Source: Chloroflexota bacterium
Lineage (GTDB): Bacteria > Chloroflexota > Dehalococcoidia > DSTF01 > RBG-16-68-14
Assembly (NCBI GenBank): GCA_022562155.1
Contig: JADFPV010000008.1
Coordinates: forward strand, 1 to 52,145
Length of the DNA: 52,145 nucleotides
Reading direction: 5' to 3'
Below are positions 15,041-23,900 of this stretch, piece by piece (positions within the stretch are counted from its first letter, which is position 1; the number at the start of each line of letters is the position of its first letter). Both the position numbers and the translations under genes were made by a program. The notes beneath the pieces were generated by a model. It ran no database searches. It saw only the letters and a list, made by a program, of their open reading frames with translations, and had not been told where the DNA came from.

Positions 15041-15757
15041 GTGTTGTTCTGGCGAGGTAGACACGAAGTTCGCGAAGCGGACCTGAGCGCCTACGTAGAT
15101 GGCGAGCTCAATGCATCTGCGCTTCAACGAGTCGAGGCCCATCTCGAGGACTGTGCCGCTTGCAGAGAGTCGGTCACGGAGCTGCGGGCTGTGCGCCATT
15201 CAGTGAAAGAGCTGCCGCGCGCGCCGGTGCCGCGCTCGTTCGTGTTACGCGAGGCCGACGTGGCTGCCGCACCCACAAGGGCTGGCGGCGGTCTGTTCGG
15301 CAGCGTGACGCCGCTTCTGAGCGGCGTCGCCGTGATCGCGCTCGTCGCGTTCGTGGTTCTCGCCGGATTCGACATAACATCAGACACTTCTAACAGAGAT
15401 GCAGGCATTACTGTGGGGGATTTCTCCACATCGGACCTGGACGTGGAGTCAGCCAGTGAAGCACCTGCGGACGCTGCGGTTCCACAGACTTCTGAACGGG
15501 AGGGCTACAATGCTGGAGATGAGGGCCTGCCTGGTGAACTCAGTCCTGATGATGGCGAGGCAGTCCCACCTCAATTAGAGGGGATCAGAGATGAAAACAC
15601 CGACCCTGGTACTGATCCGCAGAGCGCTGTGGCCTCAGGCGATGACGATGAGACCGGCCTCCGCATCGCGGAAGCCCTAGCGGGCGGCATAGCGGTCGTA
15701 GCCGGAGGAGCGGCGTTGTTCATCTGGTGGCGGCGCAGGCAGGCCGGCGCGATCTAA
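15041..15757 (+). CDS. Membrane anti-sigma factor with zf-HC2 domain
   Basis: A 238-residue anti-sigma factor for the preceding ECF sigma. The cytoplasmic N-terminal domain has the zinc-binding anti-sigma motif H-x3-C-x2-C in VEAHLEDCAACRESV (His34, Cys38, Cys41). A transmembrane helix (about 91-110) follows, then a long acidic extracytoplasmic region, then a second hydrophobic segment at the C terminus (about 212-230) ending WWRRRQ. The start is set by AAAGGGG (15028-15034) 6 nt before the GTG at 15041; the TTG at 15035 directly abuts that site and is too close. The second C-terminal membrane anchor is unusual for simple ZAS proteins. Confidence 0.88.
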   Translation: MLFWRGRHEVREADLSAYVDGELNASALQRVEAHLEDCAACRESVTELRAVRHSVKELPRAPVPRSFVLREADVAAAPTRAGGGLFGSVTPLLSGVAVIALVAFVVLAGFDITSDTSNRDAGITVGDFSTSDLDVESASEAPADAAVPQTSEREGYNAGDEGLPGELSPDDGEAVPPQLEGIRDENTDPGTDPQSAVASGDDDETGLRIAEALAGGIAVVAGGAALFIWWRRRQAGAI

Positions 15758-15830
15758 CTCACGACCCCTCTGTGCTACTATGCGACACGTTCGCCACACG
15801 TTTGAACGCACGTAGGGTTGAGGAGGCCGT

Positions 15831-16637
15831 ATGCCTGTGGGCCAGTACGAACACATTCGCTACGAGAAGAAGGGACGAATCGCGCTCGTCACGCTCAACC
15901 GTCCGGAGAAGCTGAACGCCTGGACGCCCCTGATGGAAGGTGAGTTCATCGACGCCGTCAATAAGACGGCCACCGATGACGACCTCAGCGTGCTCCTGGT
16001 AACCGGCGAAGGGAGAGGCTTCTGTGCCGGCGCCGACATCGGCGGTTGGGCGCAGGACATTGCGACGCGGAGCGAGCGCCCACCTGCATCGCCACTGCTC
16101 GCCCGCGACGGCAGCCCTGAGGTACCGCTCGCGCTCAGTCGAGGCAAGCCCGCGATCGCAGCGATCAACGGTCCCGCTATCGGCATCGGTCTGACGATGA
16201 CGCTGGCGTGCGATATTCGCATCGCTTCCGACCGCGCCAGGTTCTCAGCCCGATTCGTCAAGATCGGCCTCACGCCTGAGTGCGGCAGCACGCGCTACCT
16301 GCCGCTCGTGGCCGGGTTTAGCAATGCGCTGTTCCTCGCTCTTACGGGCCGCATCATCGAGGCCGACGAAGCCAAAGACCGCGGCCTCGTCGACCGCATC
16401 GTCCCGCACGACTCACTGATGGACGAGGCGATGTCCCTTGCGGAGGAGATCGCCGGGAACCCGACCGACGCGGTCTGGGCAGCCAAGAGACTCATTCACG
16501 AAGACGCCGTCGAAGCTGACCTGCGCCGCGTCGTCACACAGGAAGTGAACGCGATTCGTGAGCAACGACGCCTGCCGGCCCACGCAGAAGCCGTCAGTGC
16601 CTTTCAAGAGAAGCGCGAGCCGCGCTTCCATGGCTAG
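15831..16637 (+). CDS. Enoyl-CoA hydratase/isomerase (crotonase) family protein
   Basis: A 268-residue crotonase-fold protein acting on acyl-CoA thioesters. The N-terminal VTLNRPEKLNAWTPLMEGE and oxyanion-hole motif GRGFCAGADIGGW are present, and the second oxyanion segment is AAINGPAIGIGLTMTLACDI. At the usual catalytic position the protein has LTPECGSTRYLPLVAG, with the Glu that corresponds to one hydratase glutamate; the other cannot be confirmed. Hydratase, isomerase or hydrolase activity is possible. GAGGAGG precedes the ATG. The LLM oxidoreductase gene starts 6 bp after its stop, so the two form an operon, perhaps in fatty-acid or terpenoid catabolism (inference). Confidence 0.92.
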   Translation: MPVGQYEHIRYEKKGRIALVTLNRPEKLNAWTPLMEGEFIDAVNKTATDDDLSVLLVTGEGRGFCAGADIGGWAQDIATRSERPPASPLLARDGSPEVPLALSRGKPAIAAINGPAIGIGLTMTLACDIRIASDRARFSARFVKIGLTPECGSTRYLPLVAGFSNALFLALTGRIIEADEAKDRGLVDRIVPHDSLMDEAMSLAEEIAGNPTDAVWAAKRLIHEDAVEADLRRVVTQEVNAIREQRRLPAHAEAVSAFQEKREPRFHG

Positions 16638-16643
16638 ACAGCT

Positions 16644-17639
16644 ATGAAGCGCTGGGGCCTGACGTTTCCGCTGGACGGCATCTCGCTGCCCGCGCACAAA
16701 GAGATCCTGCAAGAGGCCGAACAGCTCGGCTACACCGATGCCTGGACGATGGAGGTCGATGGCGTCGATGCCTTCGTGCCGGCTGCGCTCGGGCTCTCAT
16801 GGACAACCGAGCTCCGCATCGGCACGGCGATCGCCAACGTGTTCATCCGCGGTCCCGCCTCGCTGGCTCAGACGGCTGCCGGCGTAAACGAGGTGGCCGG
16901 GGGCAGATTTGTGCTCGGCATTGGCGCCAGTTCGCCCGCGATCGTGGAAAACTGGAACGGCATTGAATTCGAGAAGCCGTATACCCGAGTAAGAGAGACG
17001 CTTGCTTTCCTGCGGGAGGCCTTCACAGGGGAACGTGTGAGCAGCGAGACGCTGGGGGTTCGCGGCTTTCGCATGCGGCGTCGCTTTGCGGACGCACCAC
17101 CGGTCTTCGTCGCCGCGTTGCAGGAAAAGATGCTTACGCTGGCGGGCAGCGCGTCCGAGGGCGTCATCATCAACTGGCTTGCTCCGTACGACGTCCCGAA
17201 GGTGGTCAGTGTCGCGAAGGATGCTGCCAAGGAAGCAGGCCGAGACCCCGAAGCCCTGGAAGTCGTCTGTCGCATCTTCGTCATCCCCACGGAGGACGAG
17301 AACGTCGCGCGCTTCATCGCCCGCCGTTCGATTGCCGGCTACTTCACGACGCCCGTCTACGGCTCGTTTCATCGCTGGCTTGGCAGAGGAGAAGCGCTTC
17401 TTCCGATGCAGGAGGCCTGGGATGCCGGAGATCGACAGAAGGCGACGGAGCTTGTCCCAGATGAGGTGATCGATGGCGTGTTCGTCATGGGTAGCCCGCA
17501 GGCCTGTCTCGATCAGATCGAAGAGTATTGCAAAAATGGCGTCACCGTTCCTGTACTCAACTTCATACAGACAGCGCAGGACCCCAAAGGGCTGGCGGCG
17601 CTCCACCTGAAGACGATGAAAGAGCTGGCGAGGCCCTAA
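16644..17639 (+). CDS. LLM-class F420/flavin-dependent oxidoreductase
   Basis: A 331-residue luciferase-like TIM-barrel protein. The N-terminal strand-helix KRWGLTFPLDG to AEQLGYTDAWTMEVDG, the cis-peptide region ELRIGTAIANVFIRGP, ETL-GGRFVLGIGASSP and the C-terminal VMGSPQACLDQIEEY are typical of the F420-dependent methylene-H4MPT reductase/LLM family. Substrate not predictable. F420 use is common in Chloroflexota but FMN cannot be excluded. It follows the crotonase gene by 6 bp. Its stop is followed by a non-coding stretch carrying a DUF3105 gene remnant. Confidence 0.9.
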   Translation: MKRWGLTFPLDGISLPAHKEILQEAEQLGYTDAWTMEVDGVDAFVPAALGLSWTTELRIGTAIANVFIRGPASLAQTAAGVNEVAGGRFVLGIGASSPAIVENWNGIEFEKPYTRVRETLAFLREAFTGERVSSETLGVRGFRMRRRFADAPPVFVAALQEKMLTLAGSASEGVIINWLAPYDVPKVVSVAKDAAKEAGRDPEALEVVCRIFVIPTEDENVARFIARRSIAGYFTTPVYGSFHRWLGRGEALLPMQEAWDAGDRQKATELVPDEVIDGVFVMGSPQACLDQIEEYCKNGVTVPVLNFIQTAQDPKGLAALHLKTMKELARP

Positions 17640-17698
17640 CGAGGTCCACCAAGGACTCTTGCTAGGCGCCCAATAGGAGTGGGCCACATGGCAAGTTG

Positions 17699-17818
17699 CC
17701 GATCACGCTCACGTCCTGGAGCCGGATCGATAAGCTCCCAGCCGACGAATACAGCGAGCAGCGAGTGCGCGACTTCATGGAGGCGCACGTGCGTCGATTC
17801 AACCCAGAGGACTCCTAA
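17699..17818 (+). pseudogene. Remnant of a DUF3105 gene (C-terminal 39 codons)
   Basis: An in-frame stretch ending at TAA (17816-17818) translates to ITLTSWSRIDKLPADEY then SEQRVRDFMEAHVRRFNPED and Ser. It closely matches the C terminus of the intact DUF3105 lipoprotein at 27803-28846 (ITSWSRIDKFPVGDYSSERV, DDHVRRFNPEDF), at DNA level too. No start codon, no upstream part of the domain and no RBS are present in the preceding 60 bp. I read it as the tail of a decayed or truncated paralog left between two unrelated genes. Confidence 0.8.
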
Positions 17819-17906
17819 CCCGACGTCTGCTGTAATGCCTCCCTGAGTCGTGGGTTCTAGGTGGTAGAACGCTGTCATCCCCGCTAGAAAGAACTCGGGA
17901 CACCGT

Positions 17907-18587
17907 TTGGAAAAGCTTCAGGTACTGGTGGTCGAGAGTGACCACAAACAGCAGTTGAATGTGGCCCGCATTGTGGAGGACGCGGGCTACGACGCGCTGG
18001 TCTGCGATGACGGTGGGAGAGGCCTCGTCCACTTCTACAGGTCCAGGCCGGATATCGTCCTCGTAGGGCTCGACTCAGTAGGGGACGCCTGGCAGCTCGT
18101 CGAGCGCATCCGCGACGCCTCGAACGTCCCCATCTTCGTCTGCGCCGAGAGGTCCACGAACGACGCGCTCTATAAGTGCTTCGACCTAAGGACAGATGGC
18201 TTCCTCCTAAGGCCATTCACGAAGGATGACCTTGTGCGGAGGTTCGAGGCCGTTGCCAAACGCTCATCGAATAGAACCCAAGCCTCGCCGTGCTATGAGC
18301 GAAACGGTCTGCGGATCGACTGGCCTAGCTGTACGGTATCCGTAGGTGGCCAGCCGGTGGAGCTGACGGGCACGGAATTCCGGCTGTTGAAATATCTCGT
18401 GGAACACAAAGGCTGGGTCCTTTCGCATGATCAGATCCTCAGCGAAGTATGGGGGCCGGAGTACCGCGGGGAGAGAGACCGTGTGAAGCTCTACGTGTGG
18501 TATCTGAGACGGAAGATTGAATCCGACCCCTGCAAGCCCGGGCTGATCGTGACCAAGCGCGGGCTTGGCTACTCCTTTGTCGGCTGA
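17907..18587 (+). CDS. Orphan OmpR-like response regulator with degenerate receiver
   Basis: A 226-residue protein with an N-terminal receiver-like domain (1-115) and an intact C-terminal OmpR/PhoB winged helix (about 130-226: LTGTEFRLLKYLVEHKGWVL, RVKLYVWYLRRKIE, VTKRGLGYSFVG). The receiver lacks the key residues: the phospho-acceptor Asp position reads Gly54 in DIVLVGLDSVGDAW (Asp56 is two residues away), the Thr/Ser is Cys79 (IFVCAE) and the Lys is Arg102 (LLRPF). It probably acts without canonical phosphorylation. No histidine kinase is adjacent. The start is a TTG at 17907 without a clear ribosome site, so it is tentative. Confidence 0.88.
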   Translation: MEKLQVLVVESDHKQQLNVARIVEDAGYDALVCDDGGRGLVHFYRSRPDIVLVGLDSVGDAWQLVERIRDASNVPIFVCAERSTNDALYKCFDLRTDGFLLRPFTKDDLVRRFEAVAKRSSNRTQASPCYERNGLRIDWPSCTVSVGGQPVELTGTEFRLLKYLVEHKGWVLSHDQILSEVWGPEYRGERDRVKLYVWYLRRKIESDPCKPGLIVTKRGLGYSFVG

Positions 18588-18656
18588 GATCTGGCGGGCG
18601 GCAGGATACGCGCTAGCTCTGTGATGCTGCTAAGAAGCTCGTCTAGGTAGGGGCGG

Positions 18657-19180
18657 CTACGCACAGCGGTTCCTCACGCAGACTGAATCGATTCCGAGTT
18701 CGCGGGCGGCCTCTAGGTCGGCTCCGAGTCGTCGATGATGGGTTCGTCTTCGCCATTGCCGACGCGAAACAGATTGATTAACTGTGCTTTCGACGGTAGC
18801 GTACCGTCGCTGGAGTAGATGGCGGCAAAGAACTTGCTCAGTGACAGTTCGTCGAGCTGGTCCAGCAGCGTTTCTCGATTGTTGCGCGGCGTTACCAACG
18901 CCAGCTCGTAGGACCTTCGTAAGGCCGCCAGCGTGGCGCGGGCACCGGGGATCAGTGCGTCCAGCCGGGCGACGCTTGAGGCGCCGGCTCGCTCACGATT
19001 CTGCTTCGTGAATCGTTCGTGATCGGATCTGCGGACATCGTCCATCAACCCCTCCGTCGCGGCGCCTCCACGGTACTGCTCGCGGAACGCTTGTTCGGTG
19101 ACCGGCGTCAGTCCAAGCTCGCGCATGGCATCGACGTACGCGGCGTAGGATCGCTTTCGCGCGTCGATGAAGCGCTTCAC
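18657..19180 (-). pseudogene. Frameshifted HAD-superfamily hydrolase gene
   Basis: The frame from the GTG at 19180 (strong AGGAGG 8 nt upstream) encodes a HAD-like helical cap and core: FIDARKRSYAAYVDAMREL, motif II ELALVTPRNN, motif III Lys in LPSKAQLI and motif IV PIIDDSE. It then hits TAG at 18713-18715. The family's continuation ADLEAARELGIDSVCVRNR is present in the next frame, ending at TAG 18657-18659; restoring one G in GGCTCC (18720-18725) would rejoin them. The N-terminal motif I (DxDGTL), which carries the nucleophile, is also missing just before FIDARKRS. Two lesions point to a decaying gene, though a sequencing error could explain the frameshift. Confidence 0.8.
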
Positions 19181-19304
19181 CGTTTAAGCCTCCTCCGGCG
19201 GGGTCCAACTCCTACAACAGCGAAGGTGGGCGTCTATAGCGATGCAACGCACAGAGAACGGTCAGAAATGGGTCGGAATTCAGTATGAGGGAATGGCTGA
19301 CGTG

Positions 19305-19664
19305 CTAGGCCTCCGCGATCCGCTCCAGCATCTTTGCTAGCACAATGTTATCTGAGTGCAGCGGTTCATTCGGGTCCATCAGTTCGTCGAACAGCTCTAG
19401 GGTGAGCAGGCAGACCCCGGCATCGAACGTTGCCAAGTGAATCGTCTCGTCGATGAAGGCACCCCAGTCATCGGTGCTCTGGCTATCGCCGTCAGTGTCA
19501 GGCGGCTCAAGGCCGGTGAGGAACCCATCCTCGTTGAAGCCCGTGAACTTGGGTGGCGACTTGTACATCATTGGGGCCGCTCGTGAGAGGGCGGACACCG
19601 CTTCGGCCTCGTCGGCGACCGTGAAGGCGGCGTATCTGCTGACTTGTCGATGGATCAGTTCCAT
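19305..19664 (-). CDS. Hypothetical protein
   Basis: A 119-residue acidic protein that I do not recognise. It begins MELIHRQVSRYAAFTVADEA and ends with a helical stretch rich in Leu and Asp/Glu (LLTLELFDELMDPNEPLHSD, VLAKMLERIAEA). No signal peptide, membrane segment or known motif is visible. I prefer the ATG at 19664 over an upstream TTG that would add ten hydrophobic residues. It lies directly downstream of tRNA-Pro on the same strand and may be read from the same promoter. Coding status rests on frame length, composition and lack of alternatives. Confidence 0.55.
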   Translation of the reverse strand: MELIHRQVSRYAAFTVADEAEAVSALSRAAPMMYKSPPKFTGFNEDGFLTGLEPPDTDGDSQSTDDWGAFIDETIHLATFDAGVCLLTLELFDELMDPNEPLHSDNIVLAKMLERIAEA

Positions 19665-19697
19665 TGTTAGAGAGCACGCGAGAAGCAACAAAGTAGC

Positions 19698-19774
19698 TGG
19701 TCGGGGAGGCCGGATTCGAACCGGCGATCCCCTGACCCCCAGTCAGGTGCCCTGAACCGCTAGGCCACTCCCCG
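19698..19774 (-). tRNA. tRNA-Pro (anticodon GGG)
   Basis: A 77-nt cloverleaf with CCA encoded. The acceptor stem is CGGGGAG/CTCCCCG with discriminator A, the anticodon stem-loop is CCTGA-CTGGGGG-TCAGG with anticodon GGG, and the T arm is GCCGG-TTCGAAT-CCGGC. It reads Pro CCC/CCU codons. Confidence 0.96.
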
Positions 19775-19784
19775 GACCGCCTTG

Positions 19785-19813
19785 ATGGTATCAGAGGCCT
19801 CATGGACTGACAA
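19785..19813 (-). promoter_or_regulatory. Promoter of tRNA-Pro
   Basis: On the minus strand TTGTCA (19808-19813), a 17-base spacer and TACCAT (19785-19790). The predicted start is about 4 nt before the mature tRNA 5' end. Confidence 0.55.
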
Positions 19814-19833
19814 CGTAGACACCCCCTAAGGGC

Positions 19834-20763
19834 CTACCCGAACGAGAAGATGCGGCCCAGTACGACAATCGTCGCGCCGACCGCGGTGACGAGCGTAAAC
19901 TCGGCCGCAATCGTGCGGCTAAATGTTCCCGTCAGGTGGTGCTGGATTAAGCCGGTTGCCTGGTAGAACACCAACAGGAGCAGGATCGCCGCAAGGAAGT
20001 CTTCCAGCGAGATGAAGTAGAGCGCCCATCGTATCTGGGCTACGGCGAGGCCGATGACAGCGGCGAACACCAGAGCTCTGTAGGCGTCCGCCTCCGCCTC
20101 CCGGAAGATCTCGACCGCTAGCAGCATGCTGAACAGCCCCACCGCGAACGCTGAAGGCAGCAGCGAGACATCGTAGGCGTAGATGACGGCATAAAACACG
20201 AAGGCCGCAACGTACGTGAGGACGTTGAGTAGCAGCCGGCCCAACGCGTACGAAGGGCCGTGATGGATTACGGAGACGTACTCGCCGTACAAGGCCCCGG
20301 CAAGCACGGCTGATGCGCCGAAAGCGGCGGGAATGATTCGATAGCCGTGTACTGTATCGAGGTCCTCCAGAAACAGCCCGCTCGCCAGCGCCATTAGTAC
20401 CGGTACGAACAGAAACGGCGAGGTATCAGCGAAGCCTCGCAACTGGCCGCCTGGATGGCTGCGTAGGATGCCGTCGGTGCCCAGCGCGACTAATGCTACT
20501 ACGGCCAGAAGGATCCACGGCTTCGTCGGTTCGACCGCGAGAAAGAGCGCCAAGCCCGTGCCGTAGACGGCGGCCAGAACAAGGATGGAAATCGAACGCG
20601 GGATGCCGCTGAGATCGAACGCGCTGCGCTCTTCATGGTCCTGCCAGGACGGGTTGTCGAAGGTTGCTTGTGTCATAAGCGGCACGGCGGTGGCGTATTC
20701 GATGGTCGAATGTTGCCACCGGGGGTCCCCGTGCATTCTAGGATCGCTCGTTTCGACGATCAA
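19834..20763 (-). CDS. Polytopic membrane protein of unknown function
   Basis: Up to 309 residues with an N-terminal hydrophilic region of about 50 residues followed by eight or nine hydrophobic segments (for example ISILVLAAVYGTGLALFL, WILLAVVALVALG, FLFVPVLMALASGLFL, VLTYVAAFVFYAVIYAY, ALVFAAVIGLAVAQIRWALY, FLAAILLLLVFYQATGL). An HHGPSYALGRLLLN and IQHHLTGTFSRT pattern gives two conserved-looking His pairs. It resembles uncharacterised integral membrane proteins of the DUF5656 kind, but I cannot confirm this. The start is uncertain: TTG 20763, ATG 20736 and ATG 20676 are all in frame and none has a clear ribosome site. Confidence 0.75.
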   Translation of the reverse strand: MIVETSDPRMHGDPRWQHSTIEYATAVPLMTQATFDNPSWQDHEERSAFDLSGIPRSISILVLAAVYGTGLALFLAVEPTKPWILLAVVALVALGTDGILRSHPGGQLRGFADTSPFLFVPVLMALASGLFLEDLDTVHGYRIIPAAFGASAVLAGALYGEYVSVIHHGPSYALGRLLLNVLTYVAAFVFYAVIYAYDVSLLPSAFAVGLFSMLLAVEIFREAEADAYRALVFAAVIGLAVAQIRWALYFISLEDFLAAILLLLVFYQATGLIQHHLTGTFSRTIAAEFTLVTAVGATIVVLGRIFSFG

Positions 20764-20904
20764 ACGCGAGGAGGAGGTTGAAGCTAAACCGAGGTCAAGT
20801 TTGCGCTTTATGTAGCCCTAGCCAAGAGTTGGGGCCGTAGAGAGATCGCATTCAGAATAGGCTGGACGAACTCAGGTAAAGCTAACAGGCTAACCAAAGC
20901 GCTA

Positions 20905-23900
20905 TCAGGCCGGTTGCGATGGCGTGGCCGCCAGTGCCGTGAGGACGTCAAGAAGCGCCTCCGGCCAAGCGTCGTCGAGCGCCTCTAGATCAAGGCGAGC
21001 TTGGGCAGGTCCGGCCGTGAGACCTTTGATCTTGGAGTCGCGGAGACGGTCGCGGGCTGGCACCCCGCCTCGTGTTTGTATGACGAGCACCGAATCGACT
21101 TGCTGAACGCTGACGATGTCAGTCTGGCGTGCCAGCGCCCGCACACGGACGGCGAAGAGTAGGTTTTCTGCCGCTGGTGGCAGCGGACCAAAGCGGTCTC
21201 GCATTTCCCGCGCTAGGTCGTCGACGGCCTGAACTGTCTCCGCGGCCGCCAGCCGTTGGTAGAGCGCCAGGCGCAGGTTGAGATCGCCAACGTACGCCGC
21301 CGGAAGGTGTGCTGTGAACGGTAAATCGATCGCGACCGGAGGGCGCTCCATCTTCGGCTCGGGCGGCGGCCGGCCCTCGCGGATCGCCTTCAGGCGTTCT
21401 ACTGCGTCAGCCAGCAGCCGGACATAGAGGTCGAAGCCTACCGTGCCGATGTGGCCGCTCTGTTCGGCGCCCAGGAGGTTGCCGGCTCCCCTGATCTCAA
21501 GGTCGCGCAGCGCGATCTGAAAGCCCGCGCCCAGCTCCGTCGCTTGAAAGATCGCTTGCAGCCGTTTCTGGGCGGGCTCCGACAGCGACCGGTACCGGTC
21601 GAACATCAGGTACGCGTATGCTCGCGCCGCCCCTCGGCCTACGCGGCCGCGCAGTTGATAGAGCTGCGCCAGGCCGAGCTTGTCAGCCTTGTCGATGATG
21701 ATCGTGTTGACGTTCGGGATGTCCAAACCCGATTCGATGATCGTCGTGCAGACGAGGACGTCTGAGCGCCCCTCGACGAAGTCGAGCATCGTGCGCTCCA
21801 GCAGCTCTTCGGGCTGCTGCCCGTGCCCGATCGACACCTCGGCCTCCGGCACCAGTTCGCGCAGATGCGCGGTGACGCGTTCGATGCTCTGAACACGATT
21901 ATGCACGAAGTAAACCTGCCCGCCGCGCTCAAGCTCGCGCATGATCGCCTCGCGGATGATGCGGTCGTCGGACTCCGTCACGTAGGTCTTGATTGGCAGA
22001 CGCTGTTCGGGTGGCGTGTCCATTGTGGACATATCGCGGATTCCACTCAGCGACATATGGAGCGTGCGAGGAATGGGTGTGGCCGAGAGCGTGAGTGTAT
22101 CCACCTCCTGCCGCATCTGCCGGAGGCGCTCCTTGTGCGCCACGCCGAAGCGCTGTTCTTCGTCGATGATGACGAGGCCCAGGTCTTTGAAACGGACGTC
22201 GCGCTGCAGTAGGCGGTGCGTTCCGATGACGATGTCTACCGAACCGTCCGCTAAGTCTGAGACGATGTCTCGCTGCTCCTTGTCGGACCGGAAGCGTGAG
22301 AGCATCTCGACACGCACTGGGAAGCCTGCCAGCCGCTCGTTGAACGTGGTAAGGTGCTGCTTCGCGAGCACAGTCGTAGGCACCAGCAGGGCGACCTGGG
22401 CGCCATCGGTGACCGTCTTGAAGGCCGCGCGAACGGCGACTTCCGTCTTGCCATAGCCGACGTCGCCGCAGACGAGCCGGTCCATCGGGCGCGTGCTCTC
22501 CATATCGGCCTTCACGTCGCGCACGGCCGCGAGCTGGTCGTCGGTCTCAACGTAGGGGAAGGAGGCCTCTAGCTCCTGCTGCCAGGGGCTGTCCGGCGAA
22601 AACGAGCGGCCGGTCACGAGTTGCCGCGACGCGTACAGTTCGAGCAGCTCTTTGGCGAGTTCGGTGACCGCCCGCCGGACGCGTGCCTTCGCGCGCGTCC
22701 ACTCCTGGCTTCCGAGCCGGGTCAGGCCCGGCGTCTGGTCGCTCGGCCCCACGTAGCGGCTCAGCCGGTCCACCTGGTCGGCGGGAACGAATAGCTTGTC
22801 GCCCTGGGCGTAGCGCAACTCCAGGTATTCCCGCTCGACGTCATCGATCGTGCGCTGCGCCATGCCGACGAACCGGGCGATGCCGTGCTCCACGTGAACC
22901 ACGTGGTCGCCGGGGCTCAGTTCCGCGAGGAAGGCCGTGCGGTTCGAGGAACCGCTGCGGGGGGCGCGGCGTCGCTGCTTGACAAAGCCGAAGACCTCGG
23001 CGTCTGTGAGCAAGGTGAGTGGAGGCGTTGAGACCGTCATCCGCCAGCCGTGGGCTAACGACCCGTGCACAATGTGAATCGAGCCCGGCGACGGCTCCGG
23101 AAGGTCCTCCGATGTCGCAGCCGGGATGCCGTCCTCAGCTAGCACCTCAGCCAGCCTCTCAGACTGTTGCGTGACGACAACGACCGCCCGATCTCGGCTG
23201 AACGACTCGGATAGCGCCGCCGCAAGGTCGCGCAACCGGCCGCCGTATGCATCTGCCGGCGCGAATGGAAGCCGATTGGCGGTCTCCAGGGGTGCTTCTG
23301 CATCGCGTTGCTCCTCTTGGGCGTCGGACATGTCGCTGGCCCAACGTGAGAGGTGAACGCGCTTCGGCAGCTCGTCGATCGCTGAGCGTAGGTCCGGCCA
23401 CGGAACGTGCGGCGGCGGCAGGCCGGAGGGCAGTGCGCCTTGCGTTTCGAGGTCGACCCTGACCTCGTCGTTCTGAGCGTCGTGCTCTTCCACGGCCTTT
23501 GCCAGGTCTGCCGGCTCATCGATGATGACGAGCGCGTCGTCCGGCAGGTGATCGATGAGCAGGCCGCTCGCCAGGAACGGGATGTAGAAACCTTCTTGGT
23601 CGATCGCATCGCCGGCCTGAAGCCGCGCCAGCTCGTCCTCAATTCGTTCTCGAGTCTCCGGGTTGCATGCGTCGAGGTTTAGCTGGGACGCGAGTGTGGC
23701 CGCTGCCTTCGTAAGGCCGGCTACTTCGCGAGCTGGCCCGAAGGAGATCGATGCTATGACGCTGCCGGAGCGCTGCGTATCCGGGTCGAACTGTCGGAGC
23801 GTCTCCACCTCGCTCCCGAGGAACTCGACCCGCACGGGCATGTCCGCGGTCGCCGGGAAAACGTCGATGATGCCGCCCCGCCTCGCCGCCTCACCGGGCG

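Noticed and set aside
16797-17687. 296-codon open frame antisense to the LLM oxidoreductase
   Set aside because: The plus-strand gene has clear family motifs; the antisense product resembles nothing and is rich in Arg, His and Asp as shadows are.
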